Positions 6,332 through 15,169 of a stretch of 23,981 nucleotides of DNA are shown here, piece after piece. Position numbers and translations under genes: made by a program. Numbering within the stretch: position 1 is the stretch's first letter; the number at the start of each line of letters is the position of its first letter. The stretch lies in contig CAJUEY010000039.1 of NCBI GenBank assembly GCA_910585825.1, forward strand, positions 1 through 23,981, written 5' to 3'. The stretch comes from an uncultured Lachnospiraceae bacterium (GTDB lineage: Bacteria > Bacillota > Clostridia > Lachnospirales > Lachnospiraceae). Below the pieces are notes generated by a model. The model was not told the origin of the DNA. It saw only the letters and a list, made by a program, of their open reading frames with translations, and searched no databases.

Positions 6332-6571
6332 TTAAAAGCTTCCGATATTCAGAACTGCAGAAATTACCATAAATAATACCACCAACGCTCTGGTAATCTT
6401 TACAAGCATGCCCTCCATGGAACGTCCTTTATTCTTGCCCCAATAGGTATCTGCGGCGCCTGCGATAGCTCCCAATCCTGCGGATTTGCCTTCCTGCATC
6501 AGAATAATCACTGTCACTGCCAGACATATTACGATAAATACCACTGTCACAACTGTCTTTGCTACTGCCAC
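6332..6571 (-). CDS. secG: Preprotein translocase subunit SecG
   Basis: A 79-residue membrane protein, the small accessory subunit of the SecYEG export channel. Two hydrophobic helices (about 4-25 and 57-77) flank the conserved cytoplasmic loop with LMQEGKSAGLGAIAGAADTYWGKNKGRSMEG. The length and loop are typical of SecG. The start codon is GTG 6571, set by AGGAGGG (6579-6585) 7 bases upstream. It is the first gene of the secG-rnr-smpB-ssrA cluster, found in this order in many Firmicutes, and has its own consensus promoter at 6623-6651. Confidence 0.95.
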   Translation of the reverse strand: MAVAKTVVTVVFIVICLAVTVIILMQEGKSAGLGAIAGAADTYWGKNKGRSMEGMLVKITRALVVLFMVISAVLNIGSF

Positions 6572-6622
6572 GGGTAATCCCTCCTGTCATCCGTTCGTTT
6601 ATCAATCCTCATAACTTTTGAT

Positions 6623-6651
6623 AGTATATCACATATCTGTCTGGTTTTCAA
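6623..6651 (-). promoter_or_regulatory. secG promoter
   Basis: Minus-strand TTGAAA (6646-6651), a 17-base spacer and TATACT (6623-6628), about 50 bases before the GTG start. Confidence 0.78.
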
Positions 6652-6683
6652 CTATTAATTTTTGACCACAGACTCCACGGCAG

Positions 6684-8033
6684 CTATGAGGAAAAAGGGC
6701 GAATATTTATGCTTTTACCATATACTGCTGAACTTGAAAGCTCCTCTTCAATCCGCAAAAGCTGATTGTATTTTGCTACCCGGTCTGTCCGGCAGGGCGC
6801 TCCGGTTTTAATCTGTCCGCAGTTTAAAGCAACCGCAAGATCTGCAATCGTCGTATCCTCCGTCTCTCCGGAACGGTGAGAAACCACTGCCGTATATCCC
6901 GCACGGTGCGCTGTCTGAATCGCCTCCATGGTCTCAGATATCGTTCCAATCTGATTCAGCTTAATCAAAATTGAATTGGCGCAGCCATTTGCAATTCCCT
7001 GTTTCAGACGTTTCGTATTCGTCACAAACAAATCATCGCCTACCAGCTGTACTTTAGAACCCAGACGCCTGGTCAGTTTTTCAAAGCCTTCCCAATCCTC
7101 TTCATCCAGGCCGTCTTCAATGGAGTAAATCGGATATTTGCTGCAAAGTTCTTCGTACAAAAGGATCATTTCTTCTGCGGTCCTCATAACGGCTGTAACA
7201 TTTGGCTGTGTTTGTTTTAAAATCTCGCTTTCTCCTTCAAACACATACATCTTTTCTTTTTCGTCATACAATTCGGAAGCTGCCGCATCCATCGCAAATA
7301 CAACATCCCTGCCGCAGGTGTAACCGGCCGCCTCCACTGCTCTTGCCAAATAATCAAATACTTCAAAGGCGTCCTTTAAATCCGGTGCAAAACCGCCTTC
7401 GTCACCCACCGCTGTAGATTTCAGATCTTTTTCCAAAATCTTTTTCAGGGCATGATAAACTTCCCCGCCCATACAAAGCGCCTCCTGAAAGGATTTCGCT
7501 CCAACAGGCATAATCATAAATTCCTGAAAATCCACTGTATTTTTGGCATGTCTGCCGCCATTTAAAATATTCATCATCGGAACGGGAAGCTCATGGGCAT
7601 TTGTCCCTCCGAAATAACGATACAGCGGCAGATGCAGTGCATTTGCCGCTGCTTTTGCAACAGCAATGGATACCCCCAGCATTGCATTCGCGCCTAATTT
7701 TTTCTTATTTTCTGTTCCGTCCAGCTCAATTAACCTGGCATCAATCCCTTTTTGATCCAGAGCATTTTTGCCTTCCAGCTCTTTTGCAATTTTTTCATTG
7801 ATATGGGACACTGCTTTTTTCACTCCGGCTCCGCCGTAACGTTTCTCTCCATCCCGAAGCTCCACTGCTTCAAACTGTCCTGTTGATGCGCCGGAAGGAA
7901 CTGCCGCTCTCCCACATGCTTTTCGTTTTGTTTCGTGATTTTTCACAATCACCTCGGCTTCCACGGTCGGATTCCCTCTCGAATCCATGATTTCCCGTCC
8001 ACGTACTTCTACAATCTCCAGATATGCTCTCAT
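6684..8033 (-). CDS. eno: Enolase (phosphopyruvate hydratase)
   Basis: Converts 2-phosphoglycerate to phosphoenolpyruvate in glycolysis, in the cytosol. It is 449 residues long. The N-terminal motif SRGNPTVEAEV and the GRAAVPSGASTG loop are present. In the barrel are Glu212 (GDEGGFAP), metal ligands Asp249 (FAMDA), Glu306 (SIEDGL) and the GDDLFVT acids, the catalytic base Lys358 (LIKLNQIGT), and the substrate loop SHRSGETEDT. ATG 8033 is chosen for AGGAG 6 bases away and the normal MRAYLEIVEVRGREI start. A longer in-frame version to 8066 lacks support. A small oddity is HAKN at 162-165, where many enolases have HADN. It may be read from the upstream operon or from a weak promoter (TATAGT about 70 bases upstream). 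No clear terminator separates it from the 546-residue gene. Confidence 0.97.
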   Translation of the reverse strand: MRAYLEIVEVRGREIMDSRGNPTVEAEVIVKNHETKRKACGRAAVPSGASTGQFEAVELRDGEKRYGGAGVKKAVSHINEKIAKELEGKNALDQKGIDARLIELDGTENKKKLGANAMLGVSIAVAKAAANALHLPLYRYFGGTNAHELPVPMMNILNGGRHAKNTVDFQEFMIMPVGAKSFQEALCMGGEVYHALKKILEKDLKSTAVGDEGGFAPDLKDAFEVFDYLARAVEAAGYTCGRDVVFAMDAAASELYDEKEKMYVFEGESEILKQTQPNVTAVMRTAEEMILLYEELCSKYPIYSIEDGLDEEDWEGFEKLTRRLGSKVQLVGDDLFVTNTKRLKQGIANGCANSILIKLNQIGTISETMEAIQTAHRAGYTAVVSHRSGETEDTTIADLAVALNCGQIKTGAPCRTDRVAKYNQLLRIEEELSSSAVYGKSINIRPFSS

Positions 8034-8136
8034 ACTAAGCTCCTTTGCTTTCATTTTTCTTAGCATGCCCCATATCGGGAAAAACTATACACGATCCCCT
8101 GGGTGCGTCATATCGGAATGCTTAGAGGGTATACTC

Positions 8137-9777
8137 CTACTCAATCGAAACTACTGTGCAAATGCCGTTTCCCGCCATTTCATATTCAAAAGAAATCAGA
8201 TCTCCCACCGTAAATCTCACAATTTCCACAAGCGTGGAATCCGCCACATTTACATCAAAAATCTCTTCTGAATTTTCCAGACAAACATAATAATGCGTAT
8301 TTCCTTCAATTACCACAGGAGCAATGGAAGCAATTTTTCCTTTTGCTTTTTCATAAATGCCGGCTGAATCACTCTTTGTAATGCCGTTTGTGGTCAAAAG
8401 TTTGACATATGCCTTTTCACATTCCTGAACAGTGTCTCCAATGGCAACCCACTGATATTTCTGCACATTTACCATGGCATATTTTTTTACAAGCCCCGCG
8501 CCGTCTTTTAACGCCATAAAATAGGTAGGTTCACCGGAAATATTTAAAAGCAGAGGAAAACTTGCCCTGTAGCCAAGGTTTTGCACCTGCCCTTCCGCAG
8601 AGGACATGGCGGAATCTTCAATGGCTCCTTCCACTGTATAAAATTTCGTTTCCATCGTACGCTGATTCATCAGCACAAATCCTACGTTGGACTGATCGCC
8701 GCTGACCGAAGTTACACCGGTGTACACCCAGACATCGTCCTCCAGTGCAATATAATTGTATCCGTTTGTAGTCTGCAGACAGTCCTTCTGTCCCAGAATA
8801 CTGTTAAAATAGCCGTGTTTTAATGTTCCGTTATAATTATAAAGCCTCGTCAAAAGCTCTGCGGAATAAACTTTATCTATCCAGTTCGGCACATCCTCTA
8901 CATCATATTCCTGACATGCTCCCGTAATAGCATTGCAGAGCACCACTTCCCCTATGGTCTGACCTCCGAATAATCCAATATTAAATTTTTTTACCGGACA
9001 AACCCAATAAGGCGTACCCTCATCATCAATTTCAAAAAAAATCTGATCGTCAAAAATATAGGTTGGATAATGAAACCGCAGATGACGGTAAATATTCCGG
9101 TTAAAAAATTCCGATTCGGAATAACGAATGCCCGCGCTTAATTTCACGCATTCCGTATTCTGCGTCGCCATATCAATCCGAATATATGCCGGGATTCCCT
9201 CTTTCTGATTTGTCAGCCATTTAATAGGACTGGCATATACTAAGGGCGCCACACGCACCGGCGTATCCTGATAATTGATCTGTGTATATTCACTGCTCAC
9301 CTCAAACTGAGATACCATGTCCACCATACTTCCCATTTTCCGATTTCCCAAAAGTTCCGCAGAACTTTTATCCAAAAGAGGTATCGTATTGTAGCTGACT
9401 TCTTTGATATCTTTAGAAAAATCACTGTTTTCTACTGTCAGCAGTTTCTGGTATCTGGACGCATTTACAATCGGAGAAGAAAGAATAGAACCTGCCAGAA
9501 ACAGCACTGCCGTCAGAAGAAACAAAGCAATTCCCACCTTCACCAGTTTCAATTCCGCAAATAATTCTTTTGGACTCCATCCCCTTCCCCGGCTTTTGAC
9601 ATCCTTTCCGCTTTTGATCAATGCATAGGCAATCGTCAATGCCGCGATCAAAAACAGCAGGCACTGCCAGAAACCGACGGAATGAATATTTATGGCCGGA
9701 ATCGTAACATAATAATAAATACCCAGAAAAATCAATACCAGTACGACTACTGCCGATTTTTTTATTCCTTTTTTCAT
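8137..9777 (-). CDS. Membrane-anchored protein of unknown function, large extracellular domain
   Basis: A 546-residue protein with three hydrophobic helices near the N-terminus (about 8-26, 33-54 and 79-101), the first pair forming a hairpin, then about 440 residues without membrane segments that should be outside the cell if the third helix exits. The soluble part is rich in beta-type patterns and Tyr/Trp (for example TPYWVCPVKKFNIGLFGGQTIGEVVLC and repeated Y-rich strands); I recognise no catalytic motif. The ATG has AGGAG close upstream. It begins 32 bases after the GTPase-NYN gene, so the two are probably co-transcribed. The extracellular part looks like a sensor, chaperone or binding module, but this is only an impression from composition. 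Confidence 0.85.
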   Translation of the reverse strand: MKKGIKKSAVVVLVLIFLGIYYYVTIPAINIHSVGFWQCLLFLIAALTIAYALIKSGKDVKSRGRGWSPKELFAELKLVKVGIALFLLTAVLFLAGSILSSPIVNASRYQKLLTVENSDFSKDIKEVSYNTIPLLDKSSAELLGNRKMGSMVDMVSQFEVSSEYTQINYQDTPVRVAPLVYASPIKWLTNQKEGIPAYIRIDMATQNTECVKLSAGIRYSESEFFNRNIYRHLRFHYPTYIFDDQIFFEIDDEGTPYWVCPVKKFNIGLFGGQTIGEVVLCNAITGACQEYDVEDVPNWIDKVYSAELLTRLYNYNGTLKHGYFNSILGQKDCLQTTNGYNYIALEDDVWVYTGVTSVSGDQSNVGFVLMNQRTMETKFYTVEGAIEDSAMSSAEGQVQNLGYRASFPLLLNISGEPTYFMALKDGAGLVKKYAMVNVQKYQWVAIGDTVQECEKAYVKLLTTNGITKSDSAGIYEKAKGKIASIAPVVIEGNTHYYVCLENSEEIFDVNVADSTLVEIVRFTVGDLISFEYEMAGNGICTVVSIE

Positions 9778-9809
9778 GTTGCTTTCTCCTCTCTTTTATT
9801 GCTGCATTT

Positions 9810-12572
9810 CTATTCTTCCAATGCCTGTTTCATCCGGTCTGCCACTTCGTCAGATACATGATCCAGCAAATAATTCTTGCTCCCCTTAGAAGGCTTTAAA
9901 TGTTCCTGAATTACATTTTCATTCATCTGCCTGATTTCCTCGAAAAGATCCTTCGCCGACAAAAGCAGACATCCGGCGCCTCGTATGATGATCTGCTCCA
10001 GACCGTCTGAGGTCGCCACCGTAATGCGGTATTTCTTCCCGTTTTCATGGGAAAACCGCTCTATATAAGCATCTGCCGTTTCCGCCTCTTTCGTATACAC
10101 GACATGGATATTATGATAGTCAAAAATTTCTGTTTTATGCCCCTCCACACGATATGCGTCAAAAACAGCAATCACCTGACATTTTTTCATTCCCTGATAA
10201 TTGCAGAGAATATCCAGAAGGCGGCCTCTTGCTCCATCCATGTTCTGTTCTGCCAGCTCCCGTAATTCTTCCCATGCATGAATAACATTATAGCCGTCTA
10301 CCAGCAGATAGGATTCTCTCGTATCTTCTTTTTGCGGTTTCCGATATCCGAAAGATTCTGTTCCGTCAGCCGTAATATGTCTGCTCGTCTTATATCCTTT
10401 TTTCGGCAAGGACTTATCCCGTTTATTGGCATAAAAAGTCTTTGCCAGTATAGCGTCCACTTCCTCTGTTCCAAGCCATTCTTCTTTGTCCACACTCTGC
10501 GCCGTAACTGTTGTTTCCTTCTTCTCTTTTCGTTGTTTGGGAAGAATGCTTTCCAGATGCATATATTCCGGCACCAGATTCCATTCCACAAGAAATCCCG
10601 CTCCATGGGCGCAAAATACGGAACCTGTGGGATTGGCAAGATCTGCCTCGGAGTCATATTCGGTTTCTGCAATGACTTCTTTTGCATTATGGCAAACATC
10701 ATATCCACCGTAACTTAAAAACAATTTCCCGCTTCCTTTCGTATAAGCGGTTACTTCCTTTGTATATTCCTGTAAAACAGATACCGGCGCTCTGCCGGTC
10801 AATACCGCTATACCGGATTCTATTCCTTCTAAAACAGCTCCGAAAGAATATGGCGCTTCTGTATGCCCCTGGAATTTGTCCGGCTCTTCCGCTTCCTTGC
10901 TCCTTATTTCCAGATCTGTCATAGCTCTGCCAATAAAGTTCTCCGGTATTTCCAGCCGATATTCATAGTAAGGTTCCAAAAGAACAGATTTCGCCTGTTT
11001 CAATCCCTGTCTGACTGCACGGTAAACAGCCTGCCTGAAATCTCCTCCCTCCGTATGTTTCTGGTGCGCCCTGCCGGAGACCAGAGTAATCTTCAGATCG
11101 GTAATTGCAGAGCCAGTCAATACGCCGATATGCTCTTTTTCTTTTAAATGCGACAAAATCAACCGCTGCCAGTTCCGTTCCAAAACATCTTCGCTGCAGT
11201 CCGTTTCAAAAACAAGACCGCTGCCCCGTTCTCCCGGCTCCAAGAGAAGATGCACCTCCGCATAGTGGCGCAGCGGTTCAAAATGTCCTATCCCTTCCAC
11301 CGTATCTGCAATCGTCTCTTTATAAAGAATGCGGCCTGTATCAAATCCAATTTCCACTCCAAACCGATCCCATATCTGCCTCTTTAAAATTTCTGTCTGT
11401 ACTTCTCCCATAACCCGCACCAGAATCTCCTGATGCACCTCATCCCATAGTAAATGCAGTTTGGGATCTTCCTCTTCTAACTGCCTCAGTTTTGGCAGAA
11501 TCTGCACGGCGTCCCAGCCTTCCGGCAAAAGAATCCGGTAAGTCAGTACCGGCTCCAGCAACGGCTCTTTTAAAAGCGCCTCTATTCCAAGTCCTTCTCC
11601 TGCAAAGGTTTTCGTCAGTCCCGTCACTGCACAGATTTCTCCCGCACAGACTTTCTGTACCTTCTCATATTTCGCTCCGGAATAAATCCGGATCTGATTC
11701 ACTTTTTCTTCCCAGTTTTTTTCTGCATCCTGCAGCAGCGTCCGAGTTTCCAATGCTCCACCAGTGATTTTCAAATACGTCAATCGACTGTTTTCTTCAT
11801 CTCTTGCAATTTTAAATACTCTGGCTCCGAATTCTTCCGGATACTCTTTCTGCCGCACAAACCGACAGATTCCCTGCAAAAACTCCTTCACGCCTGTCAT
11901 TTTTAAAGCCGAACCAAAATAACAGGGAAAGAGCCTGCGGCGGGCAATTAACCGGAAAATCATTTCCTCCTCTAAGTTTCCCATTTCCAAAAAATGTTCC
12001 AACGCCTCTTCGCTGCACATTGCCGCCTCTTCCATAAAATCTTTGGAATCTGTATCTTCAAAGGAAACACAGTTGTCGGAAAGCCTGCTCTTTAGCTCCT
12101 CCAGCAGCAAATCCTGATCTGCCTTTGGCCGATCCATTTTATTGATAAATATAAAAACCGGAATTTCATATTCTTCCAATAACCTCCACAATGTTTTGGT
12201 ATGTCCCTGTATGCCGTCCGCCCCGCTGACGACCAGAATCGCATAATCCAACACCTGCAGAGTACGTTCCATTTCTGCTGAAAAATCCACATGCCCCGGC
12301 GTGTCCAGTAAAGTGATGACATGTTCCGGCAATTTTAAAATAGCCTGTTTGGAAAAAATCGTAATGCCCCGCTCCCGCTCCATGATATCTGTATCCAGAT
12401 AAGCATCCCGCTTATCCACTCTTCCCATTTTCCGAATCATGCCGCAGGTATACAGCAGCCCCTCCGAAAGCGTTGTCTTTCCGGCGTCTACATGAGCTAA
12501 TATGCCTATCGTAATATGCTTTAACGAATTTTTGCTTCCTTTGTCTTCTCTGTTTTCAGACGTATCTTCCAT
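9810..12572 (-). CDS. TetM/EF-G-like translational GTPase fused to a Rae1-like NYN endoribonuclease
   Basis: A 920-residue fusion. Residues 18-675 are a ribosomal-protection-type GTPase with all G motifs: AHVDAGKTT (26-34), RERGITI (66-72), DTPGH (90-94), NKMD (144-147) and SALK (221-224), followed by EF-G-like domains II-V. After a charged linker (675-750), residues 754-890 form a YacP/Rae1-type NYN (PIN-like) domain with acidic residues Asp759 (LLVDGYN), Asp805 (VFDAYR), Asp834 (TADAYIER) and Asp856 (TSDGLEQ). In Bacillus, Rae1 cuts mRNA in the ribosomal A site. The domain IV loop that contacts the tetracycline site in TetM (YSPVS) is replaced here by HQKHTEGGDFR, so drug resistance should not be assumed. 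A GTPase that opens the A site and a nuclease that cuts there is an appealing pairing (inference). The gene sits in an operon between a methyltransferase and a membrane protein. Confidence 0.9.
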   Translation of the reverse strand: MEDTSENREDKGSKNSLKHITIGILAHVDAGKTTLSEGLLYTCGMIRKMGRVDKRDAYLDTDIMERERGITIFSKQAILKLPEHVITLLDTPGHVDFSAEMERTLQVLDYAILVVSGADGIQGHTKTLWRLLEEYEIPVFIFINKMDRPKADQDLLLEELKSRLSDNCVSFEDTDSKDFMEEAAMCSEEALEHFLEMGNLEEEMIFRLIARRRLFPCYFGSALKMTGVKEFLQGICRFVRQKEYPEEFGARVFKIARDEENSRLTYLKITGGALETRTLLQDAEKNWEEKVNQIRIYSGAKYEKVQKVCAGEICAVTGLTKTFAGEGLGIEALLKEPLLEPVLTYRILLPEGWDAVQILPKLRQLEEEDPKLHLLWDEVHQEILVRVMGEVQTEILKRQIWDRFGVEIGFDTGRILYKETIADTVEGIGHFEPLRHYAEVHLLLEPGERGSGLVFETDCSEDVLERNWQRLILSHLKEKEHIGVLTGSAITDLKITLVSGRAHQKHTEGGDFRQAVYRAVRQGLKQAKSVLLEPYYEYRLEIPENFIGRAMTDLEIRSKEAEEPDKFQGHTEAPYSFGAVLEGIESGIAVLTGRAPVSVLQEYTKEVTAYTKGSGKLFLSYGGYDVCHNAKEVIAETEYDSEADLANPTGSVFCAHGAGFLVEWNLVPEYMHLESILPKQRKEKKETTVTAQSVDKEEWLGTEEVDAILAKTFYANKRDKSLPKKGYKTSRHITADGTESFGYRKPQKEDTRESYLLVDGYNVIHAWEELRELAEQNMDGARGRLLDILCNYQGMKKCQVIAVFDAYRVEGHKTEIFDYHNIHVVYTKEAETADAYIERFSHENGKKYRITVATSDGLEQIIIRGAGCLLLSAKDLFEEIRQMNENVIQEHLKPSKGSKNYLLDHVSDEVADRMKQALEE

Positions 12573-12663
12573 AGAAAATACCCCTTTCTGCTGTCTGTGA
12601 TTTCACTGTTGTTCACGGCCGGGGAATGCCATAAACTGCGCATTCTCGAAAACATCATTCCGA

Positions 12664-14190
12664 TTATTTCCTGCAGCCGATCACATACATATAAAACTGT
12701 TCTTTTTCCCGAACCAAAAACTCCTGATAAAGTTTAAATGCCGGATGCAGCCGAATCTGTTTTTTCACAAATCCATTTTCATTGGAATATAAGAGCAAAA
12801 TGCCTCCTGGAGTTAATAGCTCTTCCGATTTGTCAAAAAACCCTCTGTAAAATAAATCCTGCTCCTCTTTTGTGCGTTTCCCCCGTATGGGCATATTGGC
12901 TATGATTTCATCAAACAGATATTCATGTTTAAAATCCAGGTAGTCTTTGTGGATAAAATTCACATGCATACCCGCCTCTGCCGTATTGATTCTTGCTTTT
13001 TCCACTGCTTCGCCAAAAATATCAATTCCATAAATTTCTCTGGCAGCCAGCAGCTTATGCCGTTCCACCAGCATAGTCCCTACACCGCAGCAGGGATCTA
13101 AAACCTGTGCTTTTTCCTTCATCCATGGTCTGGCAAGCTCCAGGATCATCGCTGCCATTGACGGATGCATGGATGCTGCTATCGTTCCTTTCCGATAGGA
13201 AAAACGCTCCATAGGTATCGTAAACATTTTTAAAAACACATGAATTTTTTTCGTCTTGTCTAATAACAGACGAATTTCAAATTCATAATCTTCCGGTGTA
13301 TTAATCAGCCTTCTGCCGCTTTTTTCTTCGATTGCAAATGCTGCCCGTTTGATATAACGGCTCCTTTCCTCCAGAGAAAAACCGCCTCTTAAATCTATTC
13401 TGAAATAAAATGGAGCCGGTTCTTTGTGGCAGCGTTCCAGCAACGGCAGTAATTTGGAATTCGCCAAAGCCTCGCCAAATATTTCCGGTCCATCCTCAAA
13501 AACAACCGTTCTGTCTAATCGAACAGGGAAAAGCAATTCCCGAAAAGTACGGATAGCTGTTACTTTTCTCAAATCATTCACAACCGCCTGTACGCCGAGA
13601 GAAGTCTCTTTTTTGCGGTCGGCCGAAAGCTTTTCTGTTATCAGATTCTGATATCCGCCGTTTGTCGTCAGCAGTATCAACAGCTTTTCCTCCCAGCCGG
13701 TAAAGGTATGTCTGTTCTCTTTCCCTTCTTTGCGTAAAATCCGCTCCAAAATCCGTATTTCTTCTCTGGTATGCTTTTTTTCATGCTCAGGTATCTCTTT
13801 TTTGCATAAGAATTCATACTGCTCCTGTAATTCACTCAGATATGGATAAGGATCTGTTTTTTCCAGAGCGCCTAAGATTGTTCCTCTTACAAAAAGTGTT
13901 TCTTCTTTCTGATATGCGAGATACAACTGCAAAGCCATCTCCTGTATCTGAAGATCCCCCAGTAAAGCTGCTGCATTTTTGCGAATTTTTGCATCTTCGG
14001 ATAAAAGCAGGGGAGCAATCACCTCTCCCTCTTTCAATCGCCTTCTGATCTCTTCATATAAAGCTTTCTCTTTGATCACTGCCCGCAGTTCGCTGAGCGC
14101 TTTGCGAAGATTCTCCTTTTGTTCAATCTGACGGCAAAGCTCCTCTATCCCGCCGTCTGCCATGGTTTCTGCCGAATATAACTCTGTCAT
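12664..14190 (-). CDS. HEAT-repeat protein with C-terminal RNA methyltransferase domain (TRM11/RlmL-like)
   Basis: A 508-residue protein. About 20-240 is helical and HEAT-like (repeated ALLG, AL patterns). About 250-345 has the layout of the region before the catalytic domain in TRM11/RlmL-type enzymes, and 345-508 is a Rossmann methyltransferase. The S-adenosylmethionine motif is LDPCCGVGTM (364-373), with the ribose-binding acid Asp390 (YGIDIF). The catalytic motif that is N/D-P-P-Y in the family reads Asn432-Met-Pro-Ile (NMPIRGKR). An N2-guanine methyltransferase for rRNA or tRNA is the most likely role, but the altered motif and missing THUMP-like start make the target uncertain. It starts 6 bases after the amidase stop and is 91 bases upstream of the GTPase-NYN gene, so it belongs to the same operon. 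Confidence 0.8.
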   Translation of the reverse strand: MTELYSAETMADGGIEELCRQIEQKENLRKALSELRAVIKEKALYEEIRRRLKEGEVIAPLLLSEDAKIRKNAAALLGDLQIQEMALQLYLAYQKEETLFVRGTILGALEKTDPYPYLSELQEQYEFLCKKEIPEHEKKHTREEIRILERILRKEGKENRHTFTGWEEKLLILLTTNGGYQNLITEKLSADRKKETSLGVQAVVNDLRKVTAIRTFRELLFPVRLDRTVVFEDGPEIFGEALANSKLLPLLERCHKEPAPFYFRIDLRGGFSLEERSRYIKRAAFAIEEKSGRRLINTPEDYEFEIRLLLDKTKKIHVFLKMFTIPMERFSYRKGTIAASMHPSMAAMILELARPWMKEKAQVLDPCCGVGTMLVERHKLLAAREIYGIDIFGEAVEKARINTAEAGMHVNFIHKDYLDFKHEYLFDEIIANMPIRGKRTKEEQDLFYRGFFDKSEELLTPGGILLLYSNENGFVKKQIRLHPAFKLYQEFLVREKEQFYMYVIGCRK

Positions 14191-14196
14191 AATTCT

Positions 14197-14982
14197 CTAT
14201 TCCCCTGTCTTTTGCTGTGTTTCTTCTGTTTCTCCCGGTGTTTTCAATACTCCATAGGATTCTATGTAATTATGGACGTCTTCTTTCAAACTTTCCCATT
14301 CTAAAGGATATTCCACATAATATTTGGGACATTCTTTTCCGGTAACATCATAATGGCGGATAATATCTTCTGTTCCAAGATGATAACGCCCCGCCAGCCA
14401 TGCCAGCAGGTGGATGAGCGTATCATAGGTTGCATCTGCAAATTTCCCAGTTTCATCAGGAATGCAGCATTCAATCGCGATCGTATCTCCATTTCTCTCA
14501 TTGGAAGCATAGGCAATTTCCTGACACGGAATGCATTGAATCAATTCTCCATCAATTCCGATTACGAAATGACTGCTGGCAGATGTCTCTCCCGTCTGGC
14601 TTAAGCTTTCAAAATAATCCCTGTTCTGTTGTGCCGTCGTACCGGGATTTGCCGTATAATGCACTACAATTCCATTCACCTGTTCCAACTCTATGCCCGG
14701 CCTGGAATATTCATTTATACTCAATAACTGTACATCATAATCCGGAGGCGTATCTACAATCCTTTCTGGCGGCGCTGTTTTTTTAACTACAGGCTGACTC
14801 CTTCTGCTTTTTAGAAAACGCAAAACCTGACTCCCTGCAATCAACGGAATAATCATACAACATAAAATCAACAGAAACCGGAGTCTCATTTCCCGTTTTC
14901 GTTTTTTTCTTCTTATGGCAGCACGCCTGGCCGCCCTTCTTCGTTCGTACTCTGACTGTTCTTTTCGTTCTGTTTCGTTCAT
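14197..14982 (-). CDS. Membrane-anchored N-acetylmuramoyl-L-alanine amidase (Amidase_2/PGRP-like)
   Basis: Predicted to cleave the amide between N-acetylmuramic acid and the peptide stem of peptidoglycan. It has 261 residues: a very basic cytoplasmic start (Arg/Lys-rich, 14-35), one membrane helix (33-51), a Pro-rich linker, then the catalytic domain (about 90-240). Zinc ligands are His108 (GIVVHYTANPG), His210 (IIRHYDVTGKECP) and Cys218; Glu171 (IAIECCIPD) and Tyr109 are also consistent. It is cell-surface facing, tethered by the N-terminal helix. ATG 14982 is chosen over a start at 15102, since the upstream residues overlap the promoter and the terminator of the next gene. The spacing from AAAGGA is longer than usual (about 11). 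It heads the operon and stops 6 bases before the methyltransferase. Confidence 0.88.
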   Translation of the reverse strand: MNETERKEQSEYERRRAARRAAIRRKKRKREMRLRFLLILCCMIIPLIAGSQVLRFLKSRRSQPVVKKTAPPERIVDTPPDYDVQLLSINEYSRPGIELEQVNGIVVHYTANPGTTAQQNRDYFESLSQTGETSASSHFVIGIDGELIQCIPCQEIAYASNERNGDTIAIECCIPDETGKFADATYDTLIHLLAWLAGRYHLGTEDIIRHYDVTGKECPKYYVEYPLEWESLKEDVHNYIESYGVLKTPGETEETQQKTGE

Positions 14983-15015
14983 GAATCCGGATTCCTTTTG
15001 TAAATGATTATATTT

Positions 15016-15044
15016 ATCATACCCTAAAGTAAAAAACATAGCAA
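15016..15044 (-). promoter_or_regulatory. Promoter of the amidase-methyltransferase-GTPase operon
   Basis: Minus-strand TTGCTA (15039-15044), a 17-base spacer and TATGAT (15016-15021), about 35 bases before the amidase ATG. It lies immediately beyond the terminator of the 952-residue protein gene. Confidence 0.72.
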
Positions 15045-15052
15045 CAAAAAAC

Positions 15053-15096
15053 GGGAGCTGATACCGAACAGATTTCTCTGTTTGGATATCAGCCCC
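15053..15096 (-). terminator. Terminator of the 952-residue secreted protein gene
   Basis: On the minus strand, GGGGCTGATATCCAAACAG can pair with CTGTTCGGTATCAGCTCCC (one bulge, a few wobbles) around AGAAAT, followed by CG and six Ts. Confidence 0.9.
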
Positions 15097-15169
15097 ACTC
15101 ATTATAACATTAACCCATGATCATTTGATCCGTTTCAAATTCGCAAACAGGTTGCCTTTGCATGATCTA

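Noticed and set aside
9810..12572. Calling the GTPase a tetracycline resistance gene
   Set aside because: The fold and G domains match the TetM family, but the domain IV drug-site loop is replaced and there is an NYN fusion; it sits in a housekeeping neighbourhood.
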